DNA of 64,000 nucleotides, taken from the NCBI GenBank assembly GCA_963784645.1, contig CAWARY010000001.1, positions 124,001 to 188,000 on the forward strand. Direction: 5' to 3'. This document shows, in pieces, positions 26,350 to 34,514 of the stretch. Under the pieces are notes generated by a model that saw nothing but the letters and a program-made list of their open reading frames with translations, had not been told where the DNA came from and made no database searches. Numbering within the stretch: position 1 is the first letter of the stretch; every line of letters begins with the position of its first letter. This DNA comes from JBBRVW01 sp963784645 (GTDB taxonomy: Bacteria; Actinomycetota; Actinomycetes; JACCUZ01). A program made the translations under genes and the position numbers.

Positions 26350-27255
26350 TGGAATCGGTCACGCTCGTCGTGGTCGCTGTGCTGGTCCTGCTTGTCCTCG
26401 TCACCCTGGCCAAGACCGTGCGCATCGTGCCGCAGGCCCGCGCCGGCGTGGTCGAGCGGCTGGGCCGGTACGCACGCACCCTCACCCCCGGTCTCACCAT
26501 CCTCGTCCCGTTCATCGACAAGCTGCGCCCGCTCATCGACCTGCGCGAGCAGGTGGTGTCGTTCCCGCCCCAGCCGGTGATCACCGCCGACAACCTCGTC
26601 GTGGGCATCGACACGGTCATCTACTTCCAGGTGACCGACGCGAAGGCGGCGACCTACGAGATCGCCAACTACATCCAGGGTGTCGAGCAGCTCACCGTCA
26701 CGACCCTGCGCAACGTGGTCGGCAACCTCAACCTGGAGGAGACCCTCACCTCTCGGGACCACATCAACGCCGCGCTGCGTGGCGTCCTCGACGAGGCCAC
26801 CGGCAAGTGGGGCATCCGCGTCAACCGGGTCGAGATCAAGGCCATCGACCCGCCCACGTCCATCCAGGACTCGATGGAGAAGCAGATGCGCGCCGACCGC
26901 GAGAAGCGCGCGACCATCCTCACCGCCGAGGGCTTCAAGCAGTCGCAGATCCTCACCGCCGAGGGCGAGCGGGCGTCCTCGATCCTCAAGGCGGAGGGCG
27001 ACGCGCAGGCAGCGGTGCTGCGCGCCGACGGTGAGGCCCAGGCGATCCAGAGGGTCTTCGACGCCATCCACGCCGGTGACCCCGACCAGAAGCTGCTCGC
27101 CTACCAGTACCTCCAGATGCTCCCGAAGATCGCGCAGGGCGACTCCAACAAGCTGTGGATCGTCCCGAGCGAGCTGGGGGAGGCCCTCAAGGGCATCGGC
27201 GGCATGCTGGGCAGCGGCATCGACGACACGCCGACCTCTTCCTCCCCGGGCCTAG
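26349..27255 (+). CDS. SPFH/stomatin-family protein (slipin, QmcA type), 3' end disturbed
   Basis: An N-terminal membrane anchor (5-22) is followed by the SPFH domain (VPQARAGVVERLGRYARTL, DLREQVVSFPPQPVITADNL, YFQVTDAKAATYEI) and a coiled-coil tail rich in AEG repeats (TAEGFKQSQILTAEGERASS). It scaffolds membrane domains together with NfeD. The ATG-open frame has no stop after the expected C-terminus near SSSPG. It continues antisense through the transglycosylase gene to 28169. Removing one C of the CC at 27251-27252 creates a TAG at 27255 and a 301-residue protein of normal length. The end given here is that repaired one. Confidence 0.85.
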
Positions 27256-28346
27256 CCTGGCGGGTCGCTGCCCGGCCGGGTGCTCGCCGCGTACTGGTCC
27301 GCCAGCTTGAGCACGAGGGCGACGTACCAGTCCGCGTGGTTGTAGTGCCAGACCGCGCGGGCGGTGGCGTCCTCGCCGCGGCCGGCCCCGTTGGCGCACA
27401 GGTACCGGGCCGCGGTGTAGATCGCGTCGGCCGGGTCCTGGATGTCGGTGTCCCCGTCGCCGTCCCCGTCGACGGCGTAGGACGCGAAGGTCGCCGGCAT
27501 GAACTGCATCGGACCCTGCGCACCGGCGTAGGACGACGAGGTGTTCGCTCCGTGCCCGGTCTCCACCTGGCCGACGGCGGCCAGCAGGCTCCAGGACATC
27601 CCGCGGCAGGTGCGCGCCGCCTGGTGGTAGAGCCGCAGGTACAGCAGCGGTACCACCGAGCTGGCCCGCGCCGTGGCCACCCGCTGCTGACCCGCCGCAG
27701 CGACCGCGGCGTTCAGCGCGTCGACGGTCGCCGCGGCGCGCTCGGCGGCCTCGAGCCCGCGGGCGCGGGCATCCAGCTGGGTGAGCTCGGCGCTCGCTGC
27801 GGCCAGCGCCTCGACGAGGTCGCCGTAGCGCCGCTCGACGTCGGAGGCGGTGGTGGTGGCGGCGTCGGCGGCCCGCTGCAGTGCCGCGGCGCGGTCGCGC
27901 AGGGCGGCGACCTCCACCTCGCCGGACACGGCCGTCGACGTGCCGGACCGGACCAGCCGCTGCACGTACGACGCCCGGCGCAGGGCATCGGTGGCCGAGC
28001 CGGCACCGAGGACGCTCGCCATCAGGGCCGACGTGCCACCGGACATGTAGAGCGCGCGGACCCGGCTGTCGACGGCGCGGCGGTCGGCCCGGGCCAGGCG
28101 GGCCGCCTCGTCGGCGGCCTGCTCGGCGCTGATACCGCGGCTGACCCCGCCCGCGAGGGCCGCCAGTGACCGGTCGTACGCCCGCAGGGCGCGCTCGACC
28201 CGGGGCTGCAGCGCCGACACCCGGGCGGCGGCCTGCTCGGAGCGGGTCCGGGCATCGGCGGCCGACTCGGCGCGCGCCGAGCCGGCCGGCAGCCCGGCGA
28301 GCAGCACGACGGCGGCCACCAGCACGGCCACACGGCGGCGGGTCAC
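27252..28346 (-). CDS. Secreted lytic murein transglycosylase with coiled-coil N-terminus
   Basis: The 364-residue protein has a signal peptide (RRRVAVLVAAVVLLAGLPAG, cut near SARA). A long Ala/Arg-rich coiled coil (about 30-230) follows, then a lytic transglycosylase domain. The catalytic Glu is in AAVGQVETGHG, followed by YAGAQGPMQFMPATF and NHADWYVALVL. Such enzymes cleave the glycan strand of peptidoglycan, leaving 1,6-anhydroMurNAc. The GTG start at 28346 directly follows AAGGAGG, unusually close, so the true start may be the GTG at 28331. Its 3' end meets the disturbed end of the SPFH gene. Confidence 0.88.
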   Translation of the reverse strand: MTRRRVAVLVAAVVLLAGLPAGSARAESAADARTRSEQAAARVSALQPRVERALRAYDRSLAALAGGVSRGISAEQAADEAARLARADRRAVDSRVRALYMSGGTSALMASVLGAGSATDALRRASYVQRLVRSGTSTAVSGEVEVAALRDRAAALQRAADAATTTASDVERRYGDLVEALAAASAELTQLDARARGLEAAERAAATVDALNAAVAAAGQQRVATARASSVVPLLYLRLYHQAARTCRGMSWSLLAAVGQVETGHGANTSSSYAGAQGPMQFMPATFASYAVDGDGDGDTDIQDPADAIYTAARYLCANGAGRGEDATARAVWHYNHADWYVALVLKLADQYAASTRPGSDPPG

Positions 28347-28427
28347 CCTCCTTGTGTCGGCGTGCGTGTCCTGAGCCTTGATCCAGCCACGCTCCGGGTC
28401 TGCCGAGGGCTCCCGTAGGGTCGCCCG

Positions 28428-29183
28428 GTGACGCTCTGGGAGGCCGTCGCGGTCGCCCTGGCGGGGCTGGCCGCCGGCACGATCAACACGGTGGTCGGCT
28501 CCGGGACCCTGATCACCTTTCCGGTGCTGCTGGCCGTCGGCTACCCGCCGGTGCTGGCGAACGTCAGCAACACGGTCGGGCTCGTCCCGGGCTCGGCCAG
28601 CGGGGCCGTCGGCTACCGGGCCGAGCTCGCCGGACAGCGCGGCCGGCTGCTCCGGCTCGGCACCGCGTCCACGCTCGGGGCGCTGCTCGGTGCCGCCGCC
28701 CTGCTCACGGCCCCGGCGGACGCGTTCCGGGCCATCGTGCCGGCGCTCATCGTGCTGGCCTGCGTCCTGGTCGTGGTCCAGCCGGCGGTGTCGCGCCGGC
28801 TGGCGGCGCGAGGACGCGCTCCTGGCGGTCACGGCGGGCCGCTGCTCTACGGCGGCGTCCTGTTCACCGGCGTGTACGGCGGCTACTTCGGCGCCGCCCA
28901 GGGCGTGCTGCTCATCGCCGTCATGGGTCTGCTGCTGGACGAGGAGCTGCAGCGCATCAACGCCGCCAAGAACGTGCTCGCAGGGCTGGTCAACCTGGTC
29001 GCGGCCGTCGTGTTCATCCTGGTCACCGACGTGGCCTGGGAGGCCGCGGGGCTGATCGCTGCCGGCTCGGTGGTCGGCGGCCAGCTCGGCGCGTTCCTGG
29101 GCCGCCGGATCCCGCCCGTCGTACTCCGCGGGATCATCGTCGTGGTGGGCCTCGCCGCGATCGTCAAGATCCTCACGGACTGA
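28428..29183 (+). CDS. TauE/SafE family sulfite/organosulfonate exporter
   Basis: The 251-residue permease has about eight membrane helices. The two TauE signatures are GTINTVVGSGTLITFPVLLAVG and YGGYFGAAQGVLLIAVMGLL, followed by NAAKNVLAGLVNLVAA. Members move sulfite, sulfoacetate or similar anions, and the substrate is unknown here. GTG 28428 has TAGGGT (28416-28421) ending 6 nt before it. The stop is 14 nt before the RNA methyltransferase start, so the two may form an operon. Confidence 0.93.
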   Translation: MTLWEAVAVALAGLAAGTINTVVGSGTLITFPVLLAVGYPPVLANVSNTVGLVPGSASGAVGYRAELAGQRGRLLRLGTASTLGALLGAAALLTAPADAFRAIVPALIVLACVLVVVQPAVSRRLAARGRAPGGHGGPLLYGGVLFTGVYGGYFGAAQGVLLIAVMGLLLDEELQRINAAKNVLAGLVNLVAAVVFILVTDVAWEAAGLIAAGSVVGGQLGAFLGRRIPPVVLRGIIVVVGLAAIVKILTD

Positions 29184-29197
29184 CGGGCAAGCGGCGG

Positions 29198-30040
29198 ATG
29201 GGCACCCTGCACCGCGTCGAGACCGCCGACGACCCGGCGCTGCACGACTACGTCGGGCTCACCGACATGGCGCTGCGCACCCGGCGGGAACCGGCGGAGG
29301 GGCTGTTCATCGCCGAGGGGGAGAAGGTGATCCGGCGCGCCCTCGACGCCGGCTACCTGATGCGGTCGATGCTGCTCGAGGAGAAGTGGCTCCCACCGCT
29401 CGCCGACGTGGTCGACCGCGTGGACGTACCCGTGCACCTGGCCGGGGCGGCCGTGCTGGAGCAGGTGACCGGCTACTCGGTGCACCGCGGCGCGCTGGCG
29501 GCGATGCAGCGCCGTCCGCTGCCGCCGGTCGCCGGGCTGCTCGACGGCGCCCGGCGGGTGGTCGTCCTCGAGGACGTCACCAACCACACCAACGTCGGTG
29601 CCGTCTTCCGCGCGGCGGCCGGTCTCGGTGTCGACGCGGTCCTCGTCACCCCGAGGTGCGCCGACCCGCTCTACCGTCGCTCGGTGAAGGTGTCGATGGG
29701 TGCGGTGTTCGCGGTCCCGTGGACCCGGCTGCCCCGTTGGCCCGAGGGCGTCGACGACCTGCGTGCGGCCGGCCTCACCGTTGCCGCGCTGGCCCTGAGC
29801 GACGACGCCGTCGACCTCCGCGCGCTGGCGGCCGACCCACCGGGCCGGCTCGCCCTGCTGCTCGGCACCGAGGGCGACGGCCTCGGCGCCGCGACGGTCG
29901 CGTCGGCCGACCTGGTCGTCCGCATCCCGATGGCCGGGGGGGTCGACTCGCTCAACGTGGCCGCCGCGGCGGCGGTGGCGTTCTGGGCGCTGGGCGCCCC
30001 GTCGCCGGGGCCGACCGGCGTGCCTCAGAGCCGGCGGTAG
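29198..30040 (+). CDS. TrmH/SpoU family RNA methyltransferase
   Basis: The 280-residue protein has an N-terminal substrate-binding domain (GLFIAEGEKVIRRALDAGY) and a SPOUT methyltransferase domain. The three family motifs are EDVTNHTNVGAVFRAAAGLG, LLLGTEGDGLG and IPMAGGVDSLNVAAAAAV. It 2'-O-methylates ribose in rRNA or tRNA using SAM. Some relatives confer thiostrepton-type resistance, but nothing here points to that. Its 3' end overlaps the convergent DUF1206 gene by 16 nt. Confidence 0.94.
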   Translation: MGTLHRVETADDPALHDYVGLTDMALRTRREPAEGLFIAEGEKVIRRALDAGYLMRSMLLEEKWLPPLADVVDRVDVPVHLAGAAVLEQVTGYSVHRGALAAMQRRPLPPVAGLLDGARRVVVLEDVTNHTNVGAVFRAAAGLGVDAVLVTPRCADPLYRRSVKVSMGAVFAVPWTRLPRWPEGVDDLRAAGLTVAALALSDDAVDLRALAADPPGRLALLLGTEGDGLGAATVASADLVVRIPMAGGVDSLNVAAAAAVAFWALGAPSPGPTGVPQSRR

Positions 30041-30855
30041 CGCGCCTCGGCCCAGCAGTAGGCGCCGAAGCAGACCAGCCCGACGCCGGCGAGCACCAGC
30101 AGCACCTGGCCGCCGGGTGCACCGGCCAGGCTCTTGAGCGCGACGTCGAAGCCCTTCGCCTTGCCCGGCTGGTGGTCCAGGGCTGCCTTGCAGACCAGGA
30201 TGCCGACCACCGCGAAGACCCCGCCGCGGCACACGTAGCCGACCTGGCCGAGGCGCCGCACCGCCGTGAACGTGGTCCGGCTCATCCGGCCGGTGTCGAG
30301 GTGCTTCTCGAAGTCGGTCTTGAGACCGCGGATGGTCAGGCCGACCGCGATCGCGAGCACCACCAGGCCGGCCACGAAGACGAGGACCTGCCCCCCCGGC
30401 CACTCGAGGACCTTGGCGGTGACGTCGGAGCTGTTGTTCGAGGAGGCGCCCGTGACGGTCTTGAACGCCAGCAGGCCGAAGAACAGGTAGACCAGGCCGT
30501 TGGCTGCGGAGCCGATCCGCTTGACGGTGCGCTTCTTCTCGTCGGTCTCCTCGTGCCGTCCCCACGCGGCCTCGCTGAGCCGCCACACGGCGTACGCCAC
30601 GAAGCCGACGACCATCAGCCACAGCACGATCGAGCCGCCCGGCTTGTCCGCGATCGTCTGCAGGGCACCCTTCTGGTCCGCCTGCTTGCTGTCCCCGAAC
30701 GCGATCTGGATCGCGAGCAGCCCGATCAGGGCGTAGACGAGGCCCTTGGCGAGGAAACCGAGGCGTGCGGCCTTGGCCATGATGGGGCTGTCGGCAGCCC
30801 GGCGGGCGGTGCCCTCGGCCTGGGCCTTCGTCGAGCCGGTGGTCGGGACGGTCAT
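30025..30855 (-). CDS. DUF1206 domain membrane protein
   Basis: The 276-residue protein has three repeats of a two-helix unit. Each starts with a G-x-x-A/C-x-G motif before a membrane pair, as in RLGFLAKGLVYALIGLLAIQ, IGSAANGLVYLFFGLLAFK and RLGQVGYVCRGGVFAVVGIL. This triplicated pattern is diagnostic of DUF1206. The role is unknown. AGGAGG stands 5 nt before the ATG, so unlike many neighbours it uses a conventional ribosome binding site. Confidence 0.93.
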   Translation of the reverse strand: MTVPTTGSTKAQAEGTARRAADSPIMAKAARLGFLAKGLVYALIGLLAIQIAFGDSKQADQKGALQTIADKPGGSIVLWLMVVGFVAYAVWRLSEAAWGRHEETDEKKRTVKRIGSAANGLVYLFFGLLAFKTVTGASSNNSSDVTAKVLEWPGGQVLVFVAGLVVLAIAVGLTIRGLKTDFEKHLDTGRMSRTTFTAVRRLGQVGYVCRGGVFAVVGILVCKAALDHQPGKAKGFDVALKSLAGAPGGQVLLVLAGVGLVCFGAYCWAEARYRRL

Positions 30856-30949
30856 GGCAGCCTCCTGGCAGGTTGGTGATCCGCGGGATGCCTACCCGGA
30901 TCGGCTCGGCCGGAAGCATTCGCGGAGACCGACCCGCGCCTAGAATCCG

Positions 30950-32170
30950 ATGGTGACTCGCAGCCGGACCGTGACGATGGTGGCGGCCGTGCTGGTGCTG
31001 GCCGGCTGCGCGTCGGGCGGCGCGACGCCGGCGGCGCCTGCCGGCGCGACGCCGACCAGCCCGGCGCCGAGCGCGCCCGTGGCCACCGACGACGCGCGCG
31101 AGGCCGACGCGGCCGCACCGGCCGCCCGGCCGCTGCGCGCGGGCGAGCGCTTCGAGACGCTCAGCGTCCCCGGCGGCGCGTACACGCCGAGCGCCCCCGC
31201 CGGCAGCATGGACGACTACCACTGCTTCCTGCTGGACCCGGGCCTGACCAGGGACACGTTCGTCACCGGCACCGACGTCCTGCCGGGCAACTCCGACGTG
31301 GTGCACCACGCAATCCTCTTCCGGGTCGAGCCGGGACAGGTCGCGCAGGCCGAGGCGCACGACGCGGCGACCGCAGGCCGGGGCTGGACCTGCTTCGGCG
31401 GTGCAGCCCTGCCGGCCACGTCCGGCAACGCGATCAGCGCCCTGGACTCGGCACCCTGGCTGGCGGCCTGGGCGCCCGGCGGGGGTGAGGCGGTCCTCGG
31501 CCGCGGCACCGGGATGCTGCTCCCCAAGGGCAGCCGGGTCGTGCTGCAGGTCCACTACAACCTGCGCGAGGGCACCCAGCCGGACCGCACCCGGGTTCGG
31601 CTGCGGCTGGCCCGCGACGGTGCCCGACTTCAGGCGTTGCACACGATGCTGCTGGTCGCCCCGGTCGAGCTGCCGTGCACGCCGGACGAGAGCGGACAGC
31701 TGTGCGACCGGGCCAGCGCGCTGGCGGACCTCACCGGGCGCTTCGGCAGCCGGGCCGGCGCCACCGTGTCCGGGTTGCAGCTGCTCTGCGGCGGCAGTCT
31801 CACCCGGCCGCGGGCCGGGCCGACCCAGCGCTGCGACCGCGCCGCACCGGAGGCCATGCGGGTCCAGGCCGTCGCCGGTCACATGCACCTGCTCGGCCGG
31901 TCGATCAGCGTCACGCTCGACCCGGGGGGACCGCGTCAGCGCACGCTGCTCGACCGCAAGGTCTGGGACTTCGACGACCAGCACGCCACGCCGTTGCGCC
32001 GCCCTGTGCTGGTGCGGGCCGGGGAGGAGCTGCGCGTGACGTGCACGCACGACGCCGGGCTTCGATCGATGCTGCCCGAGCTGCAGGGTCTGCCGCCCCG
32101 CTACGTCACGTGGGGCGAGGGCACGTCCGACGAGATGTGCCTCGGCATCGTCATGTACACCGACGCCTGA
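30950..32170 (+). CDS. Copper type II monooxygenase-like lipoprotein (PHM/DBH family)
   Basis: The 406-residue protein has a lipoprotein signal peptide with lipobox LAGC (Cys20), then a Pro/Ala linker to about residue 60. The catalytic-type core resembles peptidylglycine and dopamine monooxygenases. YHCF is at 90-93, VVHHA with His119-His120 and VHYN with His202 would be the first copper site, and GHMH with His311/His313 plus Met396 in DEMCLG the second. Such enzymes hydroxylate C-H bonds using O2 and ascorbate-like donors. All expected ligands appear present. TAGAAT (30941-30946) ends 6 nt before GTG 30953, so translation may begin one codon later. Confidence 0.85.
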   Translation: MVTRSRTVTMVAAVLVLAGCASGGATPAAPAGATPTSPAPSAPVATDDAREADAAAPAARPLRAGERFETLSVPGGAYTPSAPAGSMDDYHCFLLDPGLTRDTFVTGTDVLPGNSDVVHHAILFRVEPGQVAQAEAHDAATAGRGWTCFGGAALPATSGNAISALDSAPWLAAWAPGGGEAVLGRGTGMLLPKGSRVVLQVHYNLREGTQPDRTRVRLRLARDGARLQALHTMLLVAPVELPCTPDESGQLCDRASALADLTGRFGSRAGATVSGLQLLCGGSLTRPRAGPTQRCDRAAPEAMRVQAVAGHMHLLGRSISVTLDPGGPRQRTLLDRKVWDFDDQHATPLRRPVLVRAGEELRVTCTHDAGLRSMLPELQGLPPRYVTWGEGTSDEMCLGIVMYTDA

Positions 32171-32173
32171 CGG

Positions 32174-33148
32174 TCAGCCTTTCGCGAGCAGGTCCCGCTC
32201 GGCGTCGGGCGCGAGCCCGGCACCCGCCGGCTGCTCGACGGTGCGGGTCCAGGCGAGGGTGTCCCGGACCGTGTCGGCCAACGGTCTCGGTGAGAGGCCG
32301 CTCGCGTAGGCCTTCGACGGGTCGGCGGCCATCAGCCAGCCGTCCGGGTCGTCGCCGCTCCACAGCGGCAGGGTCCCCTCCGGCAGCCCTGCGGCGTGCA
32401 CCGTCGCCGCGTCCAGCCAGTGCAGCCGGGTGCCGTCCGGGCCGACGGTGTCCACGACGGCCTCGAGCTGTTGCTGCCAGGTGAAGACCGGTTCGGGACT
32501 GACGGCGTGGTACGCGCCCGCCGCGCCGTCCTCGAGCAGCCGCACCATCCACGACGCCATGTCGCGGACGTCGATGACCTGCGCCGGAGCGTCGCGGGGT
32601 CCCGGGGCGAGCACGTCGCCGCCGCGCGCGATCCGCGCCACCCACCACGGGAACCGCCAGGTGTAGTCGTCGGGCCCCACGACGTACGTCGGACGCACGA
32701 GGATGGTGCGCGGCCCGTGCCGCTCGACGGCCGCACGCTCGCAGAGCGCCTTCAGGCCGCCGTAGGTCTCGGCGGTCACCTCCTCGACAGAGGGGTCGTC
32801 GAGCTCGGCCAGGGGGGCGTCCTCCGTCAGCCCCGGCCCGTCGGCCGGTGCGTACGCCGACACGCTGGACACCAGCAGGTGGTGGCCGCCTCGGCCGCCC
32901 AGGGCGTCGGCGAGGGCCTGGACCTGGCGCGGGACGTAGGCGCAGGTGTCGACCGTCGCGTCCCACTCGCCGTCGGCCAGCGCCGACAGGTCGGCGTCGC
33001 GGTCACCGATACGGTGCTCGACCTCCGGGAAGAGGTCGGCCCCGGTGCGCCCACGGTGGAAGATCGTCACGTCGTGGCCGCGCTCGAGCGCCTGCCCGAC
33101 CACGTGCCTGCCGATGAATCGGGTGCCGCCGATCATGAGGATGCGCAT
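32174..33148 (-). CDS. NAD-dependent epimerase/dehydratase family protein
   Basis: The 324-residue extended-SDR protein begins MRILMIGGTRFIGRHVV, the nucleotide-binding loop. It also has DTCAYVPRQVQALADAL, SSVSAY, and YGGLK in place of the usual YxxxK active site. This is the isoflavone-reductase/NAD-epimerase-like class common in actinobacteria, with unknown sugar or lipid substrate. TAGGCT (33160-33155) ends 6 nt before the ATG. It is convergent with the copper monooxygenase gene, with only 3 nt between the stops. Confidence 0.9.
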   Translation of the reverse strand: MRILMIGGTRFIGRHVVGQALERGHDVTIFHRGRTGADLFPEVEHRIGDRDADLSALADGEWDATVDTCAYVPRQVQALADALGGRGGHHLLVSSVSAYAPADGPGLTEDAPLAELDDPSVEEVTAETYGGLKALCERAAVERHGPRTILVRPTYVVGPDDYTWRFPWWVARIARGGDVLAPGPRDAPAQVIDVRDMASWMVRLLEDGAAGAYHAVSPEPVFTWQQQLEAVVDTVGPDGTRLHWLDAATVHAAGLPEGTLPLWSGDDPDGWLMAADPSKAYASGLSPRPLADTVRDTLAWTRTVEQPAGAGLAPDAERDLLAKG

Positions 33149-33206
33149 GCGTGGAGCCTACGGGTACCGCCGTATCGCGGTAGCCGGGGCCACGGGACGG
33201 CTCGGG

Positions 33207-33836
33207 TCAGCGCAGCAGGGCGGCGACACCCGCAGCCGCTGCAGCCCACAGCACGCTGGCCAGCGTGCCGATGATGAACTCCTCTGGTGCGTCGGCCGAC
33301 CGGCCGGCACGCCGGGCGGCGTCGCCGGCGTCGCGCAGCTCCGGGTAGCGACCGACACCCTTCACGGCGAGGACCAGGGCCAGCCCCTCGGGGAAGCCGG
33401 CGAGCAGGGTGCCGGCGACGGCGAGCCGCTCGAGGTAGCCGATCCAGGCCCCACCTCGCAGCACCGACGCCGGTGACTCGAGCTCCAGCGGTGCCTCGAC
33501 GGCGGGGTCCTCCGGCGCAGGTTCGGCCGCCGCGTCTGCGGCCGGGCCGCGGCGGCGACGCTGCGGCCACACCTCTCCCCGGGTGAGGCGGAACGTGGCA
33601 CGGACCGCGTGGCTGCCGGCCGGCACCGCCGCGAGCACCCCGAGCGCGGCCGCGGCAGCTCGCTCCCAGCCGTCGACGTGGTCGGCGGCCGCGGCGGCGG
33701 CGGCTGCCCCGGCCAGCAGGAGACCGGCGAGCGCGGCCACCGGGAGGACCGGGTCGTCGACGAGAGCGCGCAGGGGGCGGTGCAGCAGCGGGGCTGCCGT
33801 GGTGAGAAGGAGCAGCACGAGGGCGAGGACGGTCAC
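33207..33836 (-). CDS. Membrane protein of unknown function, partner of the SatD-type gene
   Basis: The 209-residue protein has two or three N-terminal hydrophobic segments (LVLLLLTTAAPLLHRPL and LAGLLLAGAAAAAAAA). A charged Arg- and Glu-rich cytosolic stretch (90-125) and two further helices (LAVAGTLLAGFPEGLALVLA and FIIGTLASVLWAAAAAGVAA) follow. KGVGRYPEL and APEEFIIGT are distinctive. Its ATG overlaps the stop of the SatD-type gene as ATGA. SatD proteins are often encoded next to a small membrane protein, and this looks like that partner. No function is known. Confidence 0.85.
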   Translation of the reverse strand: MTVLALVLLLLTTAAPLLHRPLRALVDDPVLPVAALAGLLLAGAAAAAAAADHVDGWERAAAAALGVLAAVPAGSHAVRATFRLTRGEVWPQRRRRGPAADAAAEPAPEDPAVEAPLELESPASVLRGGAWIGYLERLAVAGTLLAGFPEGLALVLAVKGVGRYPELRDAGDAARRAGRSADAPEEFIIGTLASVLWAAAAAGVAALLR

Positions 33837-34432
33837 GATCCGCCCACCGTGTCAGCAGCCACGGACAGAAGATGGGCCGCCAGCTCACGACCCGGCGCCT
33901 CGAGGTGCCAGTCGGCCGCCTGCAGCCGCTGGGACACGGCCTGCTTGCTGACGCCGAGCCGGCCGGCGACCTCGATCTGGTTCAAGCCCTCGCGGGCCAG
34001 GGCGACGGCCTCGGCGCCCCGCTCGGTCCGGCGCTGCAGCAGCGCAGCGACCAGGTCGAGGGCGGTCTGGGCCCGTCGTGCGGCCAGGTCGTCCGAGCCC
34101 ACCACGGCCAGCCCGGTACTGCGGTTCTTCGCGGCCGTCACCGCCGTCCGGGCCCGGTTGAACGCCGGCCCGGAGCCGGCCCGGGTGCTGTCCGGCAGGG
34201 GGTGGTCCACGACGCCCACCCCGATCCCCACGCTCCAGAGTCGGTCCCGCGCCAGCAGCAGGGCGAGGTCGGCGACGGCGTCGGCGCGGTCGAGGACACC
34301 CTGCACCTCGTCACCGGCGGTGCGCTCGAAGGGCCGGACCAGGTCATTCCGCCGGGCCAGGTCGCGCAGCAGCGCCTCCACCCGGTCAGTGGTACGACGG
34401 CTGTGCCGCTGGTCGACGGTGAGCACGAACAT
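33833..34432 (-). CDS. SatD-like protein with C-terminal helix-turn-helix
   Basis: The 199-residue protein opens MFVLTVDQRHSRRTTDRVE. It carries FERTAGDEVQGVLDRADAV, the stretch typical of SatD-like proteins, and AFNRARTAVTAAKNR. The C-terminus (LNQIEVAGRLGVSKQAVSQR) is a clear helix-turn-helix. It may be an autoregulating DNA-binding protein that controls itself and the membrane partner. TATCCT (34444-34439) ends 6 nt before ATG 34432, setting the start and implying a leaderless mRNA. A CCTTGA/TCAAGG inverted repeat lies just upstream. Confidence 0.85.
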   Translation of the reverse strand: MFVLTVDQRHSRRTTDRVEALLRDLARRNDLVRPFERTAGDEVQGVLDRADAVADLALLLARDRLWSVGIGVGVVDHPLPDSTRAGSGPAFNRARTAVTAAKNRSTGLAVVGSDDLAARRAQTALDLVAALLQRRTERGAEAVALAREGLNQIEVAGRLGVSKQAVSQRLQAADWHLEAPGRELAAHLLSVAADTVGGS

Positions 34433-34447
34433 CCGACAAGGATAGGG

Positions 34448-34469
34448 CCTTGATGCCGTCAGGTCAAGG
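34448..34469. promoter_or_regulatory. Inverted repeat upstream of the SatD-like gene, possible operator
   Basis: CCTTGA (34448-34453) and TCAAGG (34464-34469) are separated by 10 nt. The repeat lies 4 nt upstream of the -10 box of the minus-strand gene, where a repressor would block the polymerase. It could also serve the divergent ltrA-like gene. The SatD-like protein itself is a candidate ligand. Confidence 0.5.
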
Positions 34470-34514
34470 TAAGGCCGTTGACCAACCTCTCGCCCCGACA
34501 CTAGCCTTCGGCGG

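Noticed and set aside
28883..32050. 1055-codon minus-strand open frame
   Set aside because: It runs antisense to the well supported TauE, RNA methyltransferase and monooxygenase genes and has the Arg/Pro/Gly-rich composition of a high-GC shadow frame. Only DUF1206 in another frame is real on that strand.
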